A DNA stretch of 64,000 nt from Yoonia sp. I 8.24. Its GTDB lineage: Bacteria; Pseudomonadota; Alphaproteobacteria; Rhodobacterales; Rhodobacteraceae. Under the pieces are notes generated by a model, which was not told the DNA's origin, ran no database searches, and was given only the letters and a program-made list of their open reading frames with translations. The DNA lies in contig NZ_JACXGQ010000009.1 of the NCBI RefSeq assembly GCF_022096995.1, positions 55,646-119,645 of the forward strand, read 5' to 3'. A program made the translations under genes and the position numbers. Positions 1 through 9,709 of the stretch are shown piece by piece. Each line of letters begins with the position of its first letter. Positions within the stretch are counted from its first letter, which is position 1.

Positions 1-3000
1 GAATTACTGAACGCAGATGGCGAACAACGGATTTCTCTTGATGTTGGGGGCGATATTTCGCCGCTGTTCAACCCCGAATACCAAGATTTTTTTGGCACGG
101 ATGCGCAATTATCGGCTGTGGCTGTGCTATCCGATACGGGTCGCATTGATATTCCCGCCGTGACGATTGACGCAGGCCGCGTCACCCTGAATGGTGCATT
201 GTACATCGGTACCCAAGGCTGGCCAGAGCTGATCGACCTGACCGGTGCGATTACCCCACTTGCGGATGAGCCCGTGTTGCTTCCGTTGTCTGGCCCAAAG
301 ACCTATGTGAACGGCGCGCAAATCGCGATTAGCTATGATGCGGATTTGGCCGATGACTGGCGCGCGGATATTTCCGCCACAGGGTTTGATCGTCCCGGCC
401 TACAGATTGAAACGCTCAGCCTGCGCGGCGGTGGTATTTTGCAACCGGGCGAAGGCGATCTGATTGGCCAAGTCACCGCGAACCTTGCCTATGGCGCAAC
501 CGGTGTTGGGCTTGACGATGCCGGCGCCGCGCGCGCCCTTGGTGACAGTGTTGAAGGTCTGTTCACTGCCGCCCGGACGGAACATGAACCGATGCGCATC
601 AGTCAGCTTTCGTTGCGTGGGGCGGGGATTGATATTGATGCCAACGCAATCATTGATGGTCCGAAATCAGGGCTTCAGACAACGGGTTCTGCGCGTGTTG
701 AAGTCACCGGGTTGGAACGGTTTTCGACCTTGATCGGACAAGAGTTGGGGGGCAGCGCTGCATTCGACCTTGATGCCGATATCACGCCACTTGACGGGTT
801 GTTCGATCTAGCGCTTGCAGGTCAAACATTCGATCTTTCGGTGGGTGTGCCAGAAGCAGACGCCGTTTTTGCAGGCACCGGAACGCTTGCGGCAAGCGCT
901 GTCCGCGACGAGGCGGGCACTCGGCTTGAGAGTTTGCGCATTCAAACACCAGCGGCAACCGTGACGGCGTCGGCAGATCTGACCAGCGGTGGCTCAGTCG
1001 CGCAATTCACGGCGCGCGTCGCCGAAATTGCCGTGGTCTTGCCTGATTTAAATGGCCCAGTATCCGTCGCGGGTGATGTTACGCGCTCAGCAGATGGTGT
1101 GACGGGCATTTCGGTAAACGGCACCGGCCCTGCGGCAACATTTGCAGGAGAGGCGACGCTAAATCCCGCTGAAACCGGGCAAACAGTTAACGCAGAGCTG
1201 ACAGCAAGCGTGATCGACTTGTCACGCTATGCCGCGCTGGCCGGGCAGCCTATTTCGGGGCAGGCCAATTTCACAACCAGCGGCGTTCTGCTAAGCGATC
1301 AGCTGCGCTTTGATGTCGACATTGCGGGGCAGACCCAAGACGTAACCACAGGCATTGCGCGTATTGATCCGCTGTTAAAAGGCGCGGGGCGGTTTACAGC
1401 CGCTGTGGCGCGCCCTGCGGCGGGCAAGGTTTCACTATCGGATATGGTGGTGACGACGCCCGCCTTTGCATTACGCGGCGCGGCCGATCTGGATATGAAC
1501 GGCCCCGCGCAGGCTGATGTTGATCTACGTTTGTATGATGCGGCCTTGCTTGATCCGAGCCTCTCTGGGCCAATGAATTTAACAGCGACAGCCGAACCCA
1601 GTGCAGATGAAACAACGCAGGCCGTGATACAATTGTCGGGTTCGGGTGCGACAATTGGGTTGGATGCTGCTATCGGCACAGCCGCCAGCAGCTTTGCTAT
1701 TTCAGGCGAACTCAATGCAGAAGTTGCAGAGCTTGGCGCCTTTGCTACGCTGATTGGACAGCCCATTTCAGGGGGTGCCACGGTCACTGCTTCGGGTGAT
1801 TTACTGCCTGACCTAAGTCAGTTCGATCTGAATATCACAGCGCGGAGCGAAGACCTGAGCATCGCAAACCCAACGGTTGACCCGTTAATCACCGGGGTTG
1901 GTCGTGTGAATGCGACAGTTGGCCTGGCTGATGGGGTTTTGGCTGTGCGGACCCTAGAGCTATCAACCCCGCAGATATCGATCGTTGGGGCGCTTAATGG
2001 CGCGTCTGGCTATGGCCAAGGGCGGTTTAACGCCAGTTTGCGTGACGTGGGCGTGTTGACGGATCAGATCAGCGGCCCCGTGCGCGCGACCGGATCGGCG
2101 TCATTGGATGCGGATGGCAATTGGGGTATCGATGCGACAGGAACAGGCCCCGGCGGGCTGCAAGCCGATATCAGTGGCCAGACGACGCAGTCTTTGGATA
2201 TGGCCCTAACCATTACGGGGGCCGCGCCGCTTGCACTTGCGAATGCTGCGATTGATCCACGGCGACTTAGCGGTACTGCGAATTTTGACATTGGGGTGAA
2301 TGGACCGCCAGCGCTGACATCGGTTAGTGGCAACGTGACTTTTGCCGATGGGCGGTTGACCGCACCAACGCTAAAGCAAGCGTTGTCAGGTATCGGCGGG
2401 CAGATTAGCCTGACAGGCACAGCCGCGCAGTTCGATCTGCGCGCGGGCGTCGAAGGTGGCGGCGATCTGACGATCCGCGGTCCTGTGGGGCTGACGGGTA
2501 CAAAACAGGCTGATCTGACGCTTGCGTTCAATGACGTGGTGCAACAGGATCCCGAACTGTATTCAACTGTTGTGAACGGGCAAATTACCTTGAACGGAGG
2601 GCTTGATGGCGGCGCGCGGATCGCGGGGCTTTTGACGCTTGGGCAAACGGATATTCAGGTCCCCTCATCCAGCGTTAGTTCACTGGGTGATCTTCCAGAT
2701 GTCGTGCATCTGAACGTTGACAGCGCTGTCCAGCAAACGATGTTGCGCGCGGGTGTTGGACAAACAGCCGAATCCAGTGGCGGGGGCAGTAGCACGTCGC
2801 GCGCTTATCCGTTGAACGTTGTGGTTGATGCGCCCTCGCGGATATTTATCCGGGGTCGTGGGCTTGATGCGGAACTTGGCGGCCAGTTGACCATCGGGGG
2901 GACCACGGCGAATGTCGTGCCTGTTGGGCGGTTTGAGCTGGTGCGTGGACGCATTGATATTTTGCAGCAACGGTTCGACCTGACCGAAGGTAGCGCCACG

Positions 3001-3498
3001 ATGCAGGGTGATTTTGATCCATACCTGCGCTTGGTTGCGACGACCGAAACGGATAGCGGCACCACGATCAATATCATCGTTGAAGGGTCTGCTGATGCGC
3101 CCGAAGTCACATTTGAATCTGTGCCAGAACTACCCCAAGACGAAGTCCTGTCGCAGCTTATCTTTGGCCGCGATCTGCAAAGCATCAGCCCCCTGCAAGC
3201 GGTGCAACTTGCCTCGGCGATCAGCACGCTTGCGGGCAAGGGGGGCGGGGCCGTGGACCGGTTACGGCAAAACATCGGGCTTGATGATTTTGATGTCACA
3301 ACGGATGACGACGGCAACGCCGCCGTGCGCGCGGGCAAATACCTCAGCGACAATGTTTACACAGACGTCACCGTCACCAGCGACGGCAGCACCGAGATCA
3401 ACATCAACCTTGATGTCACAGATGAAATCACAGCCAAAGGCAGCGTCGATCAGGATGGAGAAACCAGCGTTGGTGTGTTCTTTGAGCGGGATTATTAA
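1..3498 (+). CDS. tamB: TamB, inner-membrane component of the translocation and assembly module (5' end outside window)
   Basis: The reading frame is open from base 1, so this is the C-terminal 1165 residues of a longer protein. TamB proteins are very long periplasmic beta-helical proteins anchored in the inner membrane that act with the outer-membrane protein TamA in lipid transport or outer-membrane protein assembly. The sequence is a long run of repetitive beta-strand segments rich in Gly, Asp, Thr and Ala. Near the C-terminus is the DUF490 hallmark LPQDEVLSQLIFGRDL, followed by SPLQAVQLA, and the protein ends in an alternating-strand tail finishing FFERDY. tamA is expected just upstream but is not visible. 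Confidence 0.9.
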   Translation, partial: ELLNADGEQRISLDVGGDISPLFNPEYQDFFGTDAQLSAVAVLSDTGRIDIPAVTIDAGRVTLNGALYIGTQGWPELIDLTGAITPLADEPVLLPLSGPKTYVNGAQIAISYDADLADDWRADISATGFDRPGLQIETLSLRGGGILQPGEGDLIGQVTANLAYGATGVGLDDAGAARALGDSVEGLFTAARTEHEPMRISQLSLRGAGIDIDANAIIDGPKSGLQTTGSARVEVTGLERFSTLIGQELGGSAAFDLDADITPLDGLFDLALAGQTFDLSVGVPEADAVFAGTGTLAASAVRDEAGTRLESLRIQTPAATVTASADLTSGGSVAQFTARVAEIAVVLPDLNGPVSVAGDVTRSADGVTGISVNGTGPAATFAGEATLNPAETGQTVNAELTASVIDLSRYAALAGQPISGQANFTTSGVLLSDQLRFDVDIAGQTQDVTTGIARIDPLLKGAGRFTAAVARPAAGKVSLSDMVVTTPAFALRGAADLDMNGPAQADVDLRLYDAALLDPSLSGPMNLTATAEPSADETTQAVIQLSGSGATIGLDAAIGTAASSFAISGELNAEVAELGAFATLIGQPISGGATVTASGDLLPDLSQFDLNITARSEDLSIANPTVDPLITGVGRVNATVGLADGVLAVRTLELSTPQISIVGALNGASGYGQGRFNASLRDVGVLTDQISGPVRATGSASLDADGNWGIDATGTGPGGLQADISGQTTQSLDMALTITGAAPLALANAAIDPRRLSGTANFDIGVNGPPALTSVSGNVTFADGRLTAPTLKQALSGIGGQISLTGTAAQFDLRAGVEGGGDLTIRGPVGLTGTKQADLTLAFNDVVQQDPELYSTVVNGQITLNGGLDGGARIAGLLTLGQTDIQVPSSSVSSLGDLPDVVHLNVDSAVQQTMLRAGVGQTAESSGGGSSTSRAYPLNVVVDAPSRIFIRGRGLDAELGGQLTIGGTTANVVPVGRFELVRGRIDILQQRFDLTEGSATMQGDFDPYLRLVATTETDSGTTINIIVEGSADAPEVTFESVPELPQDEVLSQLIFGRDLQSISPLQAVQLASAISTLAGKGGGAVDRLRQNIGLDDFDVTTDDDGNAAVRAGKYLSDNVYTDVTVTSDGSTEININLDVTDEITAKGSVDQDGETSVGVFFERDY

Positions 3499-3678
3499 AG
3501 CCTGAGCGTCTTTGCCGGGACCGATACCTCGATGAAACCGAACTTCCGCGCGTGATGCAGCGAAAGTCTTAAGAGAGCCCATGCAGCCATTTTTCTGGAT
3601 CGCGGCGAATGCCTGCTGTAAAGATTGGATGGACAAGGTGTCCAGCTCACCACGACTTCCTTGGGAAAAGGAAATAAT

Positions 3679-4740
3679 ATGGCTTTCATCTCCGAAATTC
3701 ACTACCAAAACAGCTATGCATCTAGCAGTGGCGTTTCGGAATTTGTTGAGGTCTCACTGACAGCGGATGAAGCAGCACGTGCGGCGGATTTTGACCTTAC
3801 CACATATAACCTAGATGGAACTGTCATCGACACGTTCAACCTTGCCAGCATTACGCCGGTCATTGATCCCGTTACTGGTCTTTACGTCTATTCTTTTGAT
3901 ACTGTCACAACCGACCCCAATGGCGGGGGCGCTGGCAACGCCGAAGCAATTGCGCTGACCGACAGTACGCTGACTGAGCCAATCAGCTTTTTTGATATTG
4001 GTGGTGGCACGACCGCAATCACGGCGACGGAAGGGCTCGCTGATGGCGCGACTTCGGTTAACATCTCGGCTTCACCAGGTGGCACTTCAATCCAGTTTGA
4101 TAATGAAGGGAACCGCCTCGATGGCACACTCACCGTTGGCAGTGCAGTTTGTATTGGGAATGGCGCAGAAATAGAAACGGCGCGTGGTCCTGTTTTGATT
4201 GAGGATCTTTGTGTTGATGACTTAGTCGTCACGCGGGACAACGGGCTGCAGCCGTTGCGATGGAAATATTCCCGGGCTCTCAACCAGTCTGATTTTGCGA
4301 CAAACCCGGCTATCACGCCGATTTGCATCAAATCCGGAGCCTTGGGTAAAGACCTTCCGAGAACCGACTTGCACGTCTCGCCCCAACATCAATTGCTTAT
4401 CGAGGGCCAAGCTGTCGATCTCATCACTGACAGCGCGGCCTGTCTTGTCAAAGCGAAACACCTTTGCGGCTACGTTGAAAATGTGTTTCGAGACCGTGCC
4501 TGCACGGGCATCGAATATTTTCATCTCCTTTTTGATCGGCACGAAATCATCTTTGCTAACGGCATACCGACAGAAAGCTTCTTTCCCGGCGATCAAGCTC
4601 TAGAAGCGATGGACAACGGTCAGATCGAAGAATTAGAAGCGCTGTTTCCCGGGTTAGGTCAAGCGCCTCAGGCAGACTACATTACTCTCAAGCAATGGGA
4701 GGCAACTGTCGTTGCGGAGATGCTGCGACCGCCGACCTGA
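3679..4740 (+). CDS. Hint-domain protein with lamin-tail-like N-terminus
   Basis: 353 residues. The start at 3679 is chosen because AAAGGAAATAAT precedes this ATG at good spacing and the product then begins MAFISEIHYQN. Residues 1 to about 110 resemble a lamin-tail-type beta domain (ISEIHYQN, then SEFVEVSL). From about residue 156 a Hint_2 (Hedgehog/intein) domain begins, with candidate nucleophile Cys158 in AVCIGNGAEI, then a VVTRDNGLQPLRWK block and the His motif SPQHQLL. There is no host protein interrupted in trans and no C-terminal extein, so this is not an ordinary intein. Such proteins are common in Rhodobacterales; self-cleavage and type I export are plausible but inferred. No signal peptide is seen. 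Function unknown. Confidence 0.8.
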   Translation: MAFISEIHYQNSYASSSGVSEFVEVSLTADEAARAADFDLTTYNLDGTVIDTFNLASITPVIDPVTGLYVYSFDTVTTDPNGGGAGNAEAIALTDSTLTEPISFFDIGGGTTAITATEGLADGATSVNISASPGGTSIQFDNEGNRLDGTLTVGSAVCIGNGAEIETARGPVLIEDLCVDDLVVTRDNGLQPLRWKYSRALNQSDFATNPAITPICIKSGALGKDLPRTDLHVSPQHQLLIEGQAVDLITDSAACLVKAKHLCGYVENVFRDRACTGIEYFHLLFDRHEIIFANGIPTESFFPGDQALEAMDNGQIEELEALFPGLGQAPQADYITLKQWEATVVAEMLRPPT

Positions 4741-4889
4741 TATGGGACACAATCATCTCATCAAGCTTTTGTAGACGTCTCCCATTCGCCAATTAGATCT
4801 TTGCTCTGACCCTCAGATTTGGCCGACGACGCGCGCAGGCTCAGGTTTGAATTTTTATTACACGATTTTGTCTATTGATGGGGGCGACC

Positions 4890-5699
4890 CTACAGCCCTA
4901 AAACATCCATCATATCATAAGCGCCGGGTGCTTTGCCTTGGCCCCATAGTGCGGCCTTAAGCGCGCCGCGTGCAAAGATCGCGCGGTCCGTTGCGAGGTG
5001 GCGCAGCACGATGCGTTCGCCGGGGGCTGCAAACATCACGTCATGTTCGCCCACGATATCGCCGCCTCGGATTGCGCTGAACCCGATATCGCCGCGTGTA
5101 CGTGCGCCTGTGATCCCATCGCGCCCGCTGTCGCGCACGTCGTTTAATTCCACGCCGCGCCCTTCGGCGGCGGCCTCGCCCAACATCAATGCCGTGCCAG
5201 ACGGGGCATCAACTTTGCGGTGGTGGTGGGCCTCAATGATCTCAATGTCAAAATCTTCATCAAGTGCGGCGGCGACTTTCTGGGTCAGCTTGACCAAAAG
5301 GTTCACACCCAACGACATGTTGCCTGCGCGCACAACGACCGTATCTTGCGCGGCAACATTGATTGCGGTTATGTCTTCATCCGTTAGCCCGGTCGTGCCG
5401 ATCACATGGGTAATGCCCGCTTTGGCCGCGAGCCTCGAAAACGCAACGCTTGCCGCAGGTGCTGAGAAATCGATGACCGCTTGCGCGTCGGAAAACGCAG
5501 TTTCGGTATCATCGGTCACGACCACACCAACATCAGCCCCGCCCATCGCGGCCCCAATATCGCGGCCGATCCAATCGTGACCCGCGCGATCCACGACACC
5601 TGCCAGGTGGCATTTGTCTGATTCCAGTACGGTTTTGATCAACATCTGGCCCATTGCGCCTGATCCGCCTGTGATGACGATGCCTGGTGTCTGTGTCAT
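4890..5699 (-). CDS. dapB: 4-hydroxy-tetrahydrodipicolinate reductase
   Basis: 269 residues. Catalyses the NAD(P)H-dependent reduction of the dihydrodipicolinate precursor in the lysine and diaminopimelate pathway. The N-terminal dinucleotide-binding motif is GGSGAMGQM, and the DapB signature [16 protein letters not shown] carries the catalytic His and Lys. I prefer the start at 5699 ([12 protein letters not shown]) because AAGGAAAAGACC lies directly upstream; an in-frame extension to 5768 adds an unconserved basic stretch. It is divergent from rbfA across a gap of under 100 bp, so the two promoters are probably close together. Confidence 0.95.
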   Translation of the reverse strand: MTQTPGIVITGGSGAMGQMLIKTVLESDKCHLAGVVDRAGHDWIGRDIGAAMGGADVGVVVTDDTETAFSDAQAVIDFSAPAASVAFSRLAAKAGITHVIGTTGLTDEDITAINVAAQDTVVVRAGNMSLGVNLLVKLTQKVAAALDEDFDIEIIEAHHHRKVDAPSGTALMLGEAAAEGRGVELNDVRDSGRDGITGARTRGDIGFSAIRGGDIVGEHDVMFAAPGERIVLRHLATDRAIFARGALKAALWGQGKAPGAYDMMDVLGL

Positions 5700-5787
5700 G
5701 GTCTTTTCCTTCGCGATTACCCCTCTCTTAGCTGGGGATCGCCGTCTGTGCAAAGGCTTGCTTGGCATTGGCGCAGAACAGGCCTAA

Positions 5788-6192
5788 ATGTGGGGCATGG
5801 CAAAGAAATCAAATCGCGACGGCAAGGCACCCACACAACGTATGTTGCGCGTGGGCGAACAGTTTCGCCGAATCCTGTCAGAGGTCCTGCAACGCGGCGA
5901 CGTGCATGACCCTGAATTGAACCGCATGTCCATCACCGTGGGCGAAGTCCGGATGACACCGGACCTCAGCATTGCAACGGCATTTATTCTACCGCTTGGG
6001 GGGGATGGCAAAGAAGAGGCGCTCGCTGCGATGCGTCGCAACCGCTATGAAATCCGCCATCTAGTGGTGAAGGGCGGAACGATGAAATTCGCGCCCGAAC
6101 TGCGGTTCGAAATCGACGGCACCTTCGATCAGATGGACGCGACACGCGCGTTGTTGGCGGAAAGCCATGTGCGTCAGGATATCGACGACTAA
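5788..6192 (+). CDS. rbfA: 30S ribosome-binding factor A
   Basis: 134 residues from 5788, or 131 from the in-frame ATG at 5797 (MAKKSNRDG); neither start has a convincing ribosome-binding site. RbfA binds the pre-30S particle and helps mature the 16S rRNA 5' end, a cold-adaptation role. Recognisable features are TQRMLRVGEQFRRILSEVL, the block VGEVRMTPDLSIATAFILPL, and the C-terminal APELRFEIDGTFDQMDATRALL. The stop overlaps the ATG of the next gene by one base, indicating translational coupling. Confidence 0.93.
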   Translation: MWGMAKKSNRDGKAPTQRMLRVGEQFRRILSEVLQRGDVHDPELNRMSITVGEVRMTPDLSIATAFILPLGGDGKEEALAAMRRNRYEIRHLVVKGGTMKFAPELRFEIDGTFDQMDATRALLAESHVRQDIDD

Positions 6193-6926
6193 TGCGCGGG
6201 CTTATATTCGCACTGTTGTGGATTGCGTCCCCTGTGGCGGCGGTCACTTGCGCGGATGTGGATTACAAAGGAAACAGCTACACGACCTGCGAAGTCGATG
6301 CTGTCAAAGAAGATCTGCGCCTGTTTTTGCGCGACGATGCGGGCGAAATTCTGGGCGGGTTCTCGGCCGTGGATAATTCCATTCCCGACGAAACCCTTGT
6401 CTTTGCGATGAACGCTGGGATGTACCATGACGACCGTGCACCAGTTGGGCATTATGTCGAAAACGGTGTTGAAGAGATGCGTATCGTGCCAAATGCGGGG
6501 CCCGGCAATTTTGGGCTGCTGCCCAACGGTGTTTTTTGCGTCAATGATGGGTCCGCCCAAGTCTACGAGACCCTGAGTTTTATAGAAAACGCCCCCGCCT
6601 GTCGCGACGCCACGCAATCTGGCCCAATGCTGGTGATTGCCGGGGCGTTACACCCGCGTTTCCTGATCGACAGCACATCGCGCTATGTCCGCAACGGGGT
6701 AGGAACCACTGCGGATGGCGCGCGCGCGATATTCGCGATTTCAAATAATGCCGTTACATTTCACGAATTCGGCAGTTTTTTCCGCGATTTTTTGCAAACC
6801 CCTGACGCATTATATTTCGACGGTAAGGTGTCACGTCTCTATGCGCCTGACCTGCGGCGCTCTGACTTTGGGTTTCAACTGGGGCCGATTGTGGGCGTCG
6901 TTGAACAGATCCCAGACCCTGAATAG
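6192..6926 (+). CDS. Phosphodiester glycosidase-like protein (DUF2233), exported
   Basis: 244 residues with a cleavable signal peptide (MRGLIFALLWIASPVAA, residues 1-17), so probably periplasmic. The rest matches the DUF2233/NAGPA-like family: FAMNAGMYHDDRAPVGHY, PNGVFCVN, SGPMLVI, and a C-terminal FRDFLQTPDALYFDGK. Members include the human enzyme that uncovers mannose-6-phosphate; bacterial substrates are mostly unknown, so no substrate is claimed. The ATG overlaps the rbfA stop by one base. The 3' end overlaps the convergent Nudix gene by 52 nt. Confidence 0.8.
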   Translation: MRGLIFALLWIASPVAAVTCADVDYKGNSYTTCEVDAVKEDLRLFLRDDAGEILGGFSAVDNSIPDETLVFAMNAGMYHDDRAPVGHYVENGVEEMRIVPNAGPGNFGLLPNGVFCVNDGSAQVYETLSFIENAPACRDATQSGPMLVIAGALHPRFLIDSTSRYVRNGVGTTADGARAIFAISNNAVTFHEFGSFFRDFLQTPDALYFDGKVSRLYAPDLRRSDFGFQLGPIVGVVEQIPDPE

Positions 6927-7366
6927 ATGGCCTGTGCCTGCGCGATGATTTGCGGCACGTCGGCGCTTGTTTCTAAAGATTCGATGGTTTCGACGTCAAA
7001 CCAACGCGCGTCACTGACGTCGTCCGATGCGGATGGGGTGCCCGATACGTAGTGACACAAGACAGAAGCTAGCAAAAAATGATGGGTGATTGTTCCATTA
7101 GTGTCGCGCACGATAATATCTAGGTTCGTAATGTAGCGGTCAGGGGTCGCCACAACACCGGTTTCCTCAAGCAATTCACGCGCGGCCGCGTCCAATGCCG
7201 TTTCGCCAAAATCAACATGCCCACCCGGAAACCCCCAAAGCCCGGCATCCGGCGCGTTCTTGCGCCGTGCCAGCAAAATTTGGTCGCCACGCAAAACCAC
7301 CGCTATCGCAGCGAGCCGTGGTTTCTTTGGGTTCCCATCCGCGCAAGTGGCCACTGTTTTTTCCAT
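6875..7366 (-). CDS. NUDIX hydrolase
   Basis: 163 residues from ATG 7366 (a GTG six bases upstream is also possible). The complete Nudix box runs GHVDFGETALDAAARELLEE then TGV, with the expected Gly, Glu, Arg and paired Glu residues that bind the metal and hydrolyse a nucleoside diphosphate linked to X. Upstream is the typical AAIAVVLRGDQILLARRKN strand. Substrate cannot be told from sequence: mutT-like, ADP-ribose and other specificities all fit. The last residues after AIYSG read through into the complement of the DUF2233 gene, which suggests a C-terminal extension acquired by loss of an earlier stop. Confidence 0.88.
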   Translation of the reverse strand: MEKTVATCADGNPKKPRLAAIAVVLRGDQILLARRKNAPDAGLWGFPGGHVDFGETALDAAARELLEETGVVATPDRYITNLDIIVRDTNGTITHHFLLASVLCHYVSGTPSASDDVSDARWFDVETIESLETSADVPQIIAQAQAIYSGSGICSTTPTIGPS

Positions 7367-7473
7367 ACCCACAAGCTAAGTGGGTGATGCGTTGCGGTAA
7401 AGTGTCATTCCCTCTTGGCCTAGCGCGTCAGAACGCACATATATGCAGGGAAAATTGAATAAGGAGACGGACC

Positions 7474-8385
7474 ATGCTGGAATTGGATACGACACCACAA
7501 CCCCCCGCTGATCTGATCAAAGACGCTACTGACGCCTCATTTGCTGCCGACGTTATTGAAGCCTCACAAACCGTTCCCGTGATCGTGGATTTCTGGGCAC
7601 CTTGGTGCGGCCCGTGTAAAACGCTGGGCCCTGCGATCGAGGCCGCCGTGACCAAGGCTGGTGGTCGGGTTAAACTGGTCAAGATCGACGTGGACGCGAA
7701 CCAAGCCTATGCCGGGCAATTACAGGTGCAATCGATCCCGACAGTTTATGCTTTCTTTCAAGGGCGCCCTGTTGATGGCTTCCAAGGCGCGCTGCCACCC
7801 TCTGAGATTGACGCATTTGTAGAAAAAATTGCAGCCCTTGCAGGTGATCCAGAACCCGAAGGCCTGTCTGCGGCGATTGAAGCGGCGGAATTGATGTTGG
7901 AAGAAGGCGAGGTCGCTGACGCCGCCGAAACCTTTGCCGCGATCTTGCAAGAAGAACCCAATAGCGCACCCGCCTATGCAGGGCTTGTGCGGTCTTATCT
8001 TGCGCTGGACGATATCGATCAGGCCGAGGCTATTTTGAACGGCGCCCCTGCTGAAATCTCAACGGATCCACTGCTCGAAGCGGTGCACGCGCAAATCACA
8101 CTTGCGCGTGAGGCTGCGAATGCGGGACCTGTCACCGAATTGCAGGCTGCAATCGAAGCTGACCCAGATAATCATCAGGCGCGGCTTGATCTGGCGATCG
8201 CGCTGCATGCCAATGGCGATGTCGAAGCGGCTATTGACCAGCTTTTGGAATTGTTCCGCCGTGATCGTGAATGGAATGACGGCGCGGCCAAGACGCAATT
8301 GTTCACAATTTTTGATGCGCGCGACGCAAAAGATCCAATTGTCCTAAACGGGCGGCGCAAATTATCATCATTGATATTTGCATAG
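7474..8385 (+). CDS. ybbN: Thioredoxin/TPR co-chaperone of the YbbN (CnoX) type
   Basis: 303 residues. Residues 1 to about 115 form a thioredoxin fold with an intact WCGPC site (Cys45, Cys48) and a cis-Pro strand VQSIPTVYAF; the rest is helical and TPR-like (repeated Ala/Glu-rich helix pairs to the C-terminus). This domain order is that of YbbN/CnoX, a holdase-type chaperedoxin cooperating with GroEL or DnaK. E. coli YbbN lacks the CXXC, so this one may retain redox activity. AAGGAGACGGACC precedes the ATG. It heads a same-strand run with the LON-like and Trm112 genes. Confidence 0.9.
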   Translation: MLELDTTPQPPADLIKDATDASFAADVIEASQTVPVIVDFWAPWCGPCKTLGPAIEAAVTKAGGRVKLVKIDVDANQAYAGQLQVQSIPTVYAFFQGRPVDGFQGALPPSEIDAFVEKIAALAGDPEPEGLSAAIEAAELMLEEGEVADAAETFAAILQEEPNSAPAYAGLVRSYLALDDIDQAEAILNGAPAEISTDPLLEAVHAQITLAREAANAGPVTELQAAIEADPDNHQARLDLAIALHANGDVEAAIDQLLELFRRDREWNDGAAKTQLFTIFDARDAKDPIVLNGRRKLSSLIFA

Positions 8386-8412
8386 GCGTCGGATCAGCCT
8401 AGGCTATCTGTC

Positions 8413-9054
8413 ATGATACCAATCGCTGACCTGCCAGATGTTGTGCCAGTGTTCCCTTTACCGGGGGCGCTGCTTTTGCCGCGCGCGCGTTTGCCGTTGC
8501 AATTGTTTGAGCCGCGCTATCTGGCGATGCTGGATGATGTGCTTAAGACGCAGCATCGGCTGATTGGCATGGTGCAGCCCTATGCGCGCCCGGACGATAG
8601 CAGTCGGTTACACGCGATTGGCTGTGCGGGCCGAATCACGACATTCACGGAAACCGACGATGGGCGCTATATGATTACGCTCACTGGCGTGTCGCGGTTT
8701 CGGATCACGCAAGAGGTTGACGGGTTTACACCTTACCGGCGTTGCAACGTGAATTGGGGCGGATTTGAACGCGATCTTGGTGTCGCCGAAAAAGACCCTG
8801 ATTTTGACCGTGACCCGTTCCTTAAAATGCTTGGCCGCTTTTTTGAAGACAAAGGCCTGTCAACCGATTGGGACAGTCTGGGCGAGGCCGATGATGAATT
8901 GCTAATCAATTCGCTTGCGATGCTTTGCCCGTTCGCACCCGAAGACAAGCAAGCCCTGCTAGAGGCACCATCGCTGTCTACCCGCCGCGAAACCCTGACA
9001 ACCTTAATCCAATTCGCCCTGCGTGGCGGATCAGGCGACGAGATTTTACAATGA
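8413..9054 (+). CDS. LON peptidase substrate-binding-domain protein
   Basis: 213 residues consisting only of the Lon N-terminal (LAN) domain, without AAA+ ATPase or protease parts. The family signature [20 protein letters not shown] followed by [10 protein letters not shown] is clear. Such stand-alone domains are widespread in alphaproteobacteria next to the ybbN-type thioredoxin; their role is unproven but recognition of damaged or unfolded protein is a common guess. The TGA overlaps the following ATG (ATGA), so translation is coupled to the Trm112 gene. Confidence 0.9.
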   Translation: MIPIADLPDVVPVFPLPGALLLPRARLPLQLFEPRYLAMLDDVLKTQHRLIGMVQPYARPDDSSRLHAIGCAGRITTFTETDDGRYMITLTGVSRFRITQEVDGFTPYRRCNVNWGGFERDLGVAEKDPDFDRDPFLKMLGRFFEDKGLSTDWDSLGEADDELLINSLAMLCPFAPEDKQALLEAPSLSTRRETLTTLIQFALRGGSGDEILQ

Positions 9055-9230
9055 ACGAAACAGAATTTGACCCCAAAATGCTCGAGGCTTTGGTTTGCCC
9101 AATGACCCAAGCCACGCTGGAATATGACGCGGAAAAACAAGAGCTGGTGTCAAAAAACGCACATCTCGCATTTCCTATCCGCAATGGCATACCGGTGATG
9201 TTGGTCGATGAAGCGCGTAAGCTGGATTGA
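9051..9230 (+). CDS. Trm112 family protein
   Basis: 59 residues, typical of bacterial Trm112/UPF0434 proteins. Visible family features are [33 protein letters not shown] and the closing DEARKLD. Eukaryotic Trm112 activates several methyltransferases; the bacterial partner is usually unknown. Only one Cys is present, so a zinc ribbon is unlikely. The start overlaps the LON-domain gene by four bases (ATGA). Confidence 0.88.
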   Translation: MNETEFDPKMLEALVCPMTQATLEYDAEKQELVSKNAHLAFPIRNGIPVMLVDEARKLD

Positions 9231-9249
9231 TCGTTCGCTATCGAACTGA

Positions 9250-9705
9250 TCAGCCACTAATCTCACCTCGCTCAAAACAGGCGATATCTGCTTGCGTCAT
9301 GTAAGGAATCTTATTCTCCTTACCGATGCTCCATTGCCAGTCGACGATTTCAGTATTTGTTGCAATAATGATGTCGGTGCCGCCTTCGAACCTAAGTGCT
9401 ATCTCTGCACCGGCGTTTATCGTTGCCGAGATGATTGGTCGATAAATCATGGCTGCCCATATCGTAGTCCAAGCAATGCTATCTTGATCTGAATGATCCA
9501 TTAGGTCCGGATGGTCTGACTGTAAGGTCTTCACTAAGGGTTTTATCTTGTTAGAAAACATTCCATTGAAATGAAGATAATAGTTATTTCTTCCTAACCG
9601 CAGCGTCCAGGTATCGCCAGTCGTAAACCCGATAACCCAATTCCCGATGATCAGCTGTTCCAGCCGCCGATTTGCTTCAGCCAAATCGATGACATCGTAC
9701 GCCAC
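9250..9705 (-). CDS. Hypothetical protein, possibly DUF6188-like
   Basis: 151 residues from a GTG start at 9705. A good ribosome-binding site (CAGGG) lies inside the last codons of the adjacent ubiH-type gene, whose stop is just upstream, so the two may be translationally coupled. No signal peptide or membrane segment. The pattern WTLRLGRNNYYLHFNG followed later by GAEIALRFEGGTDIIIATN and VDWQWSI recalls small DUF6188/immunity-like beta proteins, but this is only a visual resemblance. Codon use is more AT-rich than in the flanking genes, suggesting later acquisition between the Trm112 and ubiH-type genes. Function unknown. Confidence 0.6.
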   Translation of the reverse strand: MAYDVIDLAEANRRLEQLIIGNWVIGFTTGDTWTLRLGRNNYYLHFNGMFSNKIKPLVKTLQSDHPDLMDHSDQDSIAWTTIWAAMIYRPIISATINAGAEIALRFEGGTDIIIATNTEIVDWQWSIGKENKIPYMTQADIACFERGEISG

Positions 9706-9709
9706 GGCG

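Noticed and set aside
3495..3689. Minus-strand frame between tamB and the first Hint gene
   Set aside because: Short, no ribosome-binding site, and its C-terminal half only vaguely recalls an acetyltransferase; not supportable.
3679..4740. Intein in the first Hint gene
   Set aside because: There is no C-terminal extein or interrupted host domain, so this is a free-standing Hint protein.
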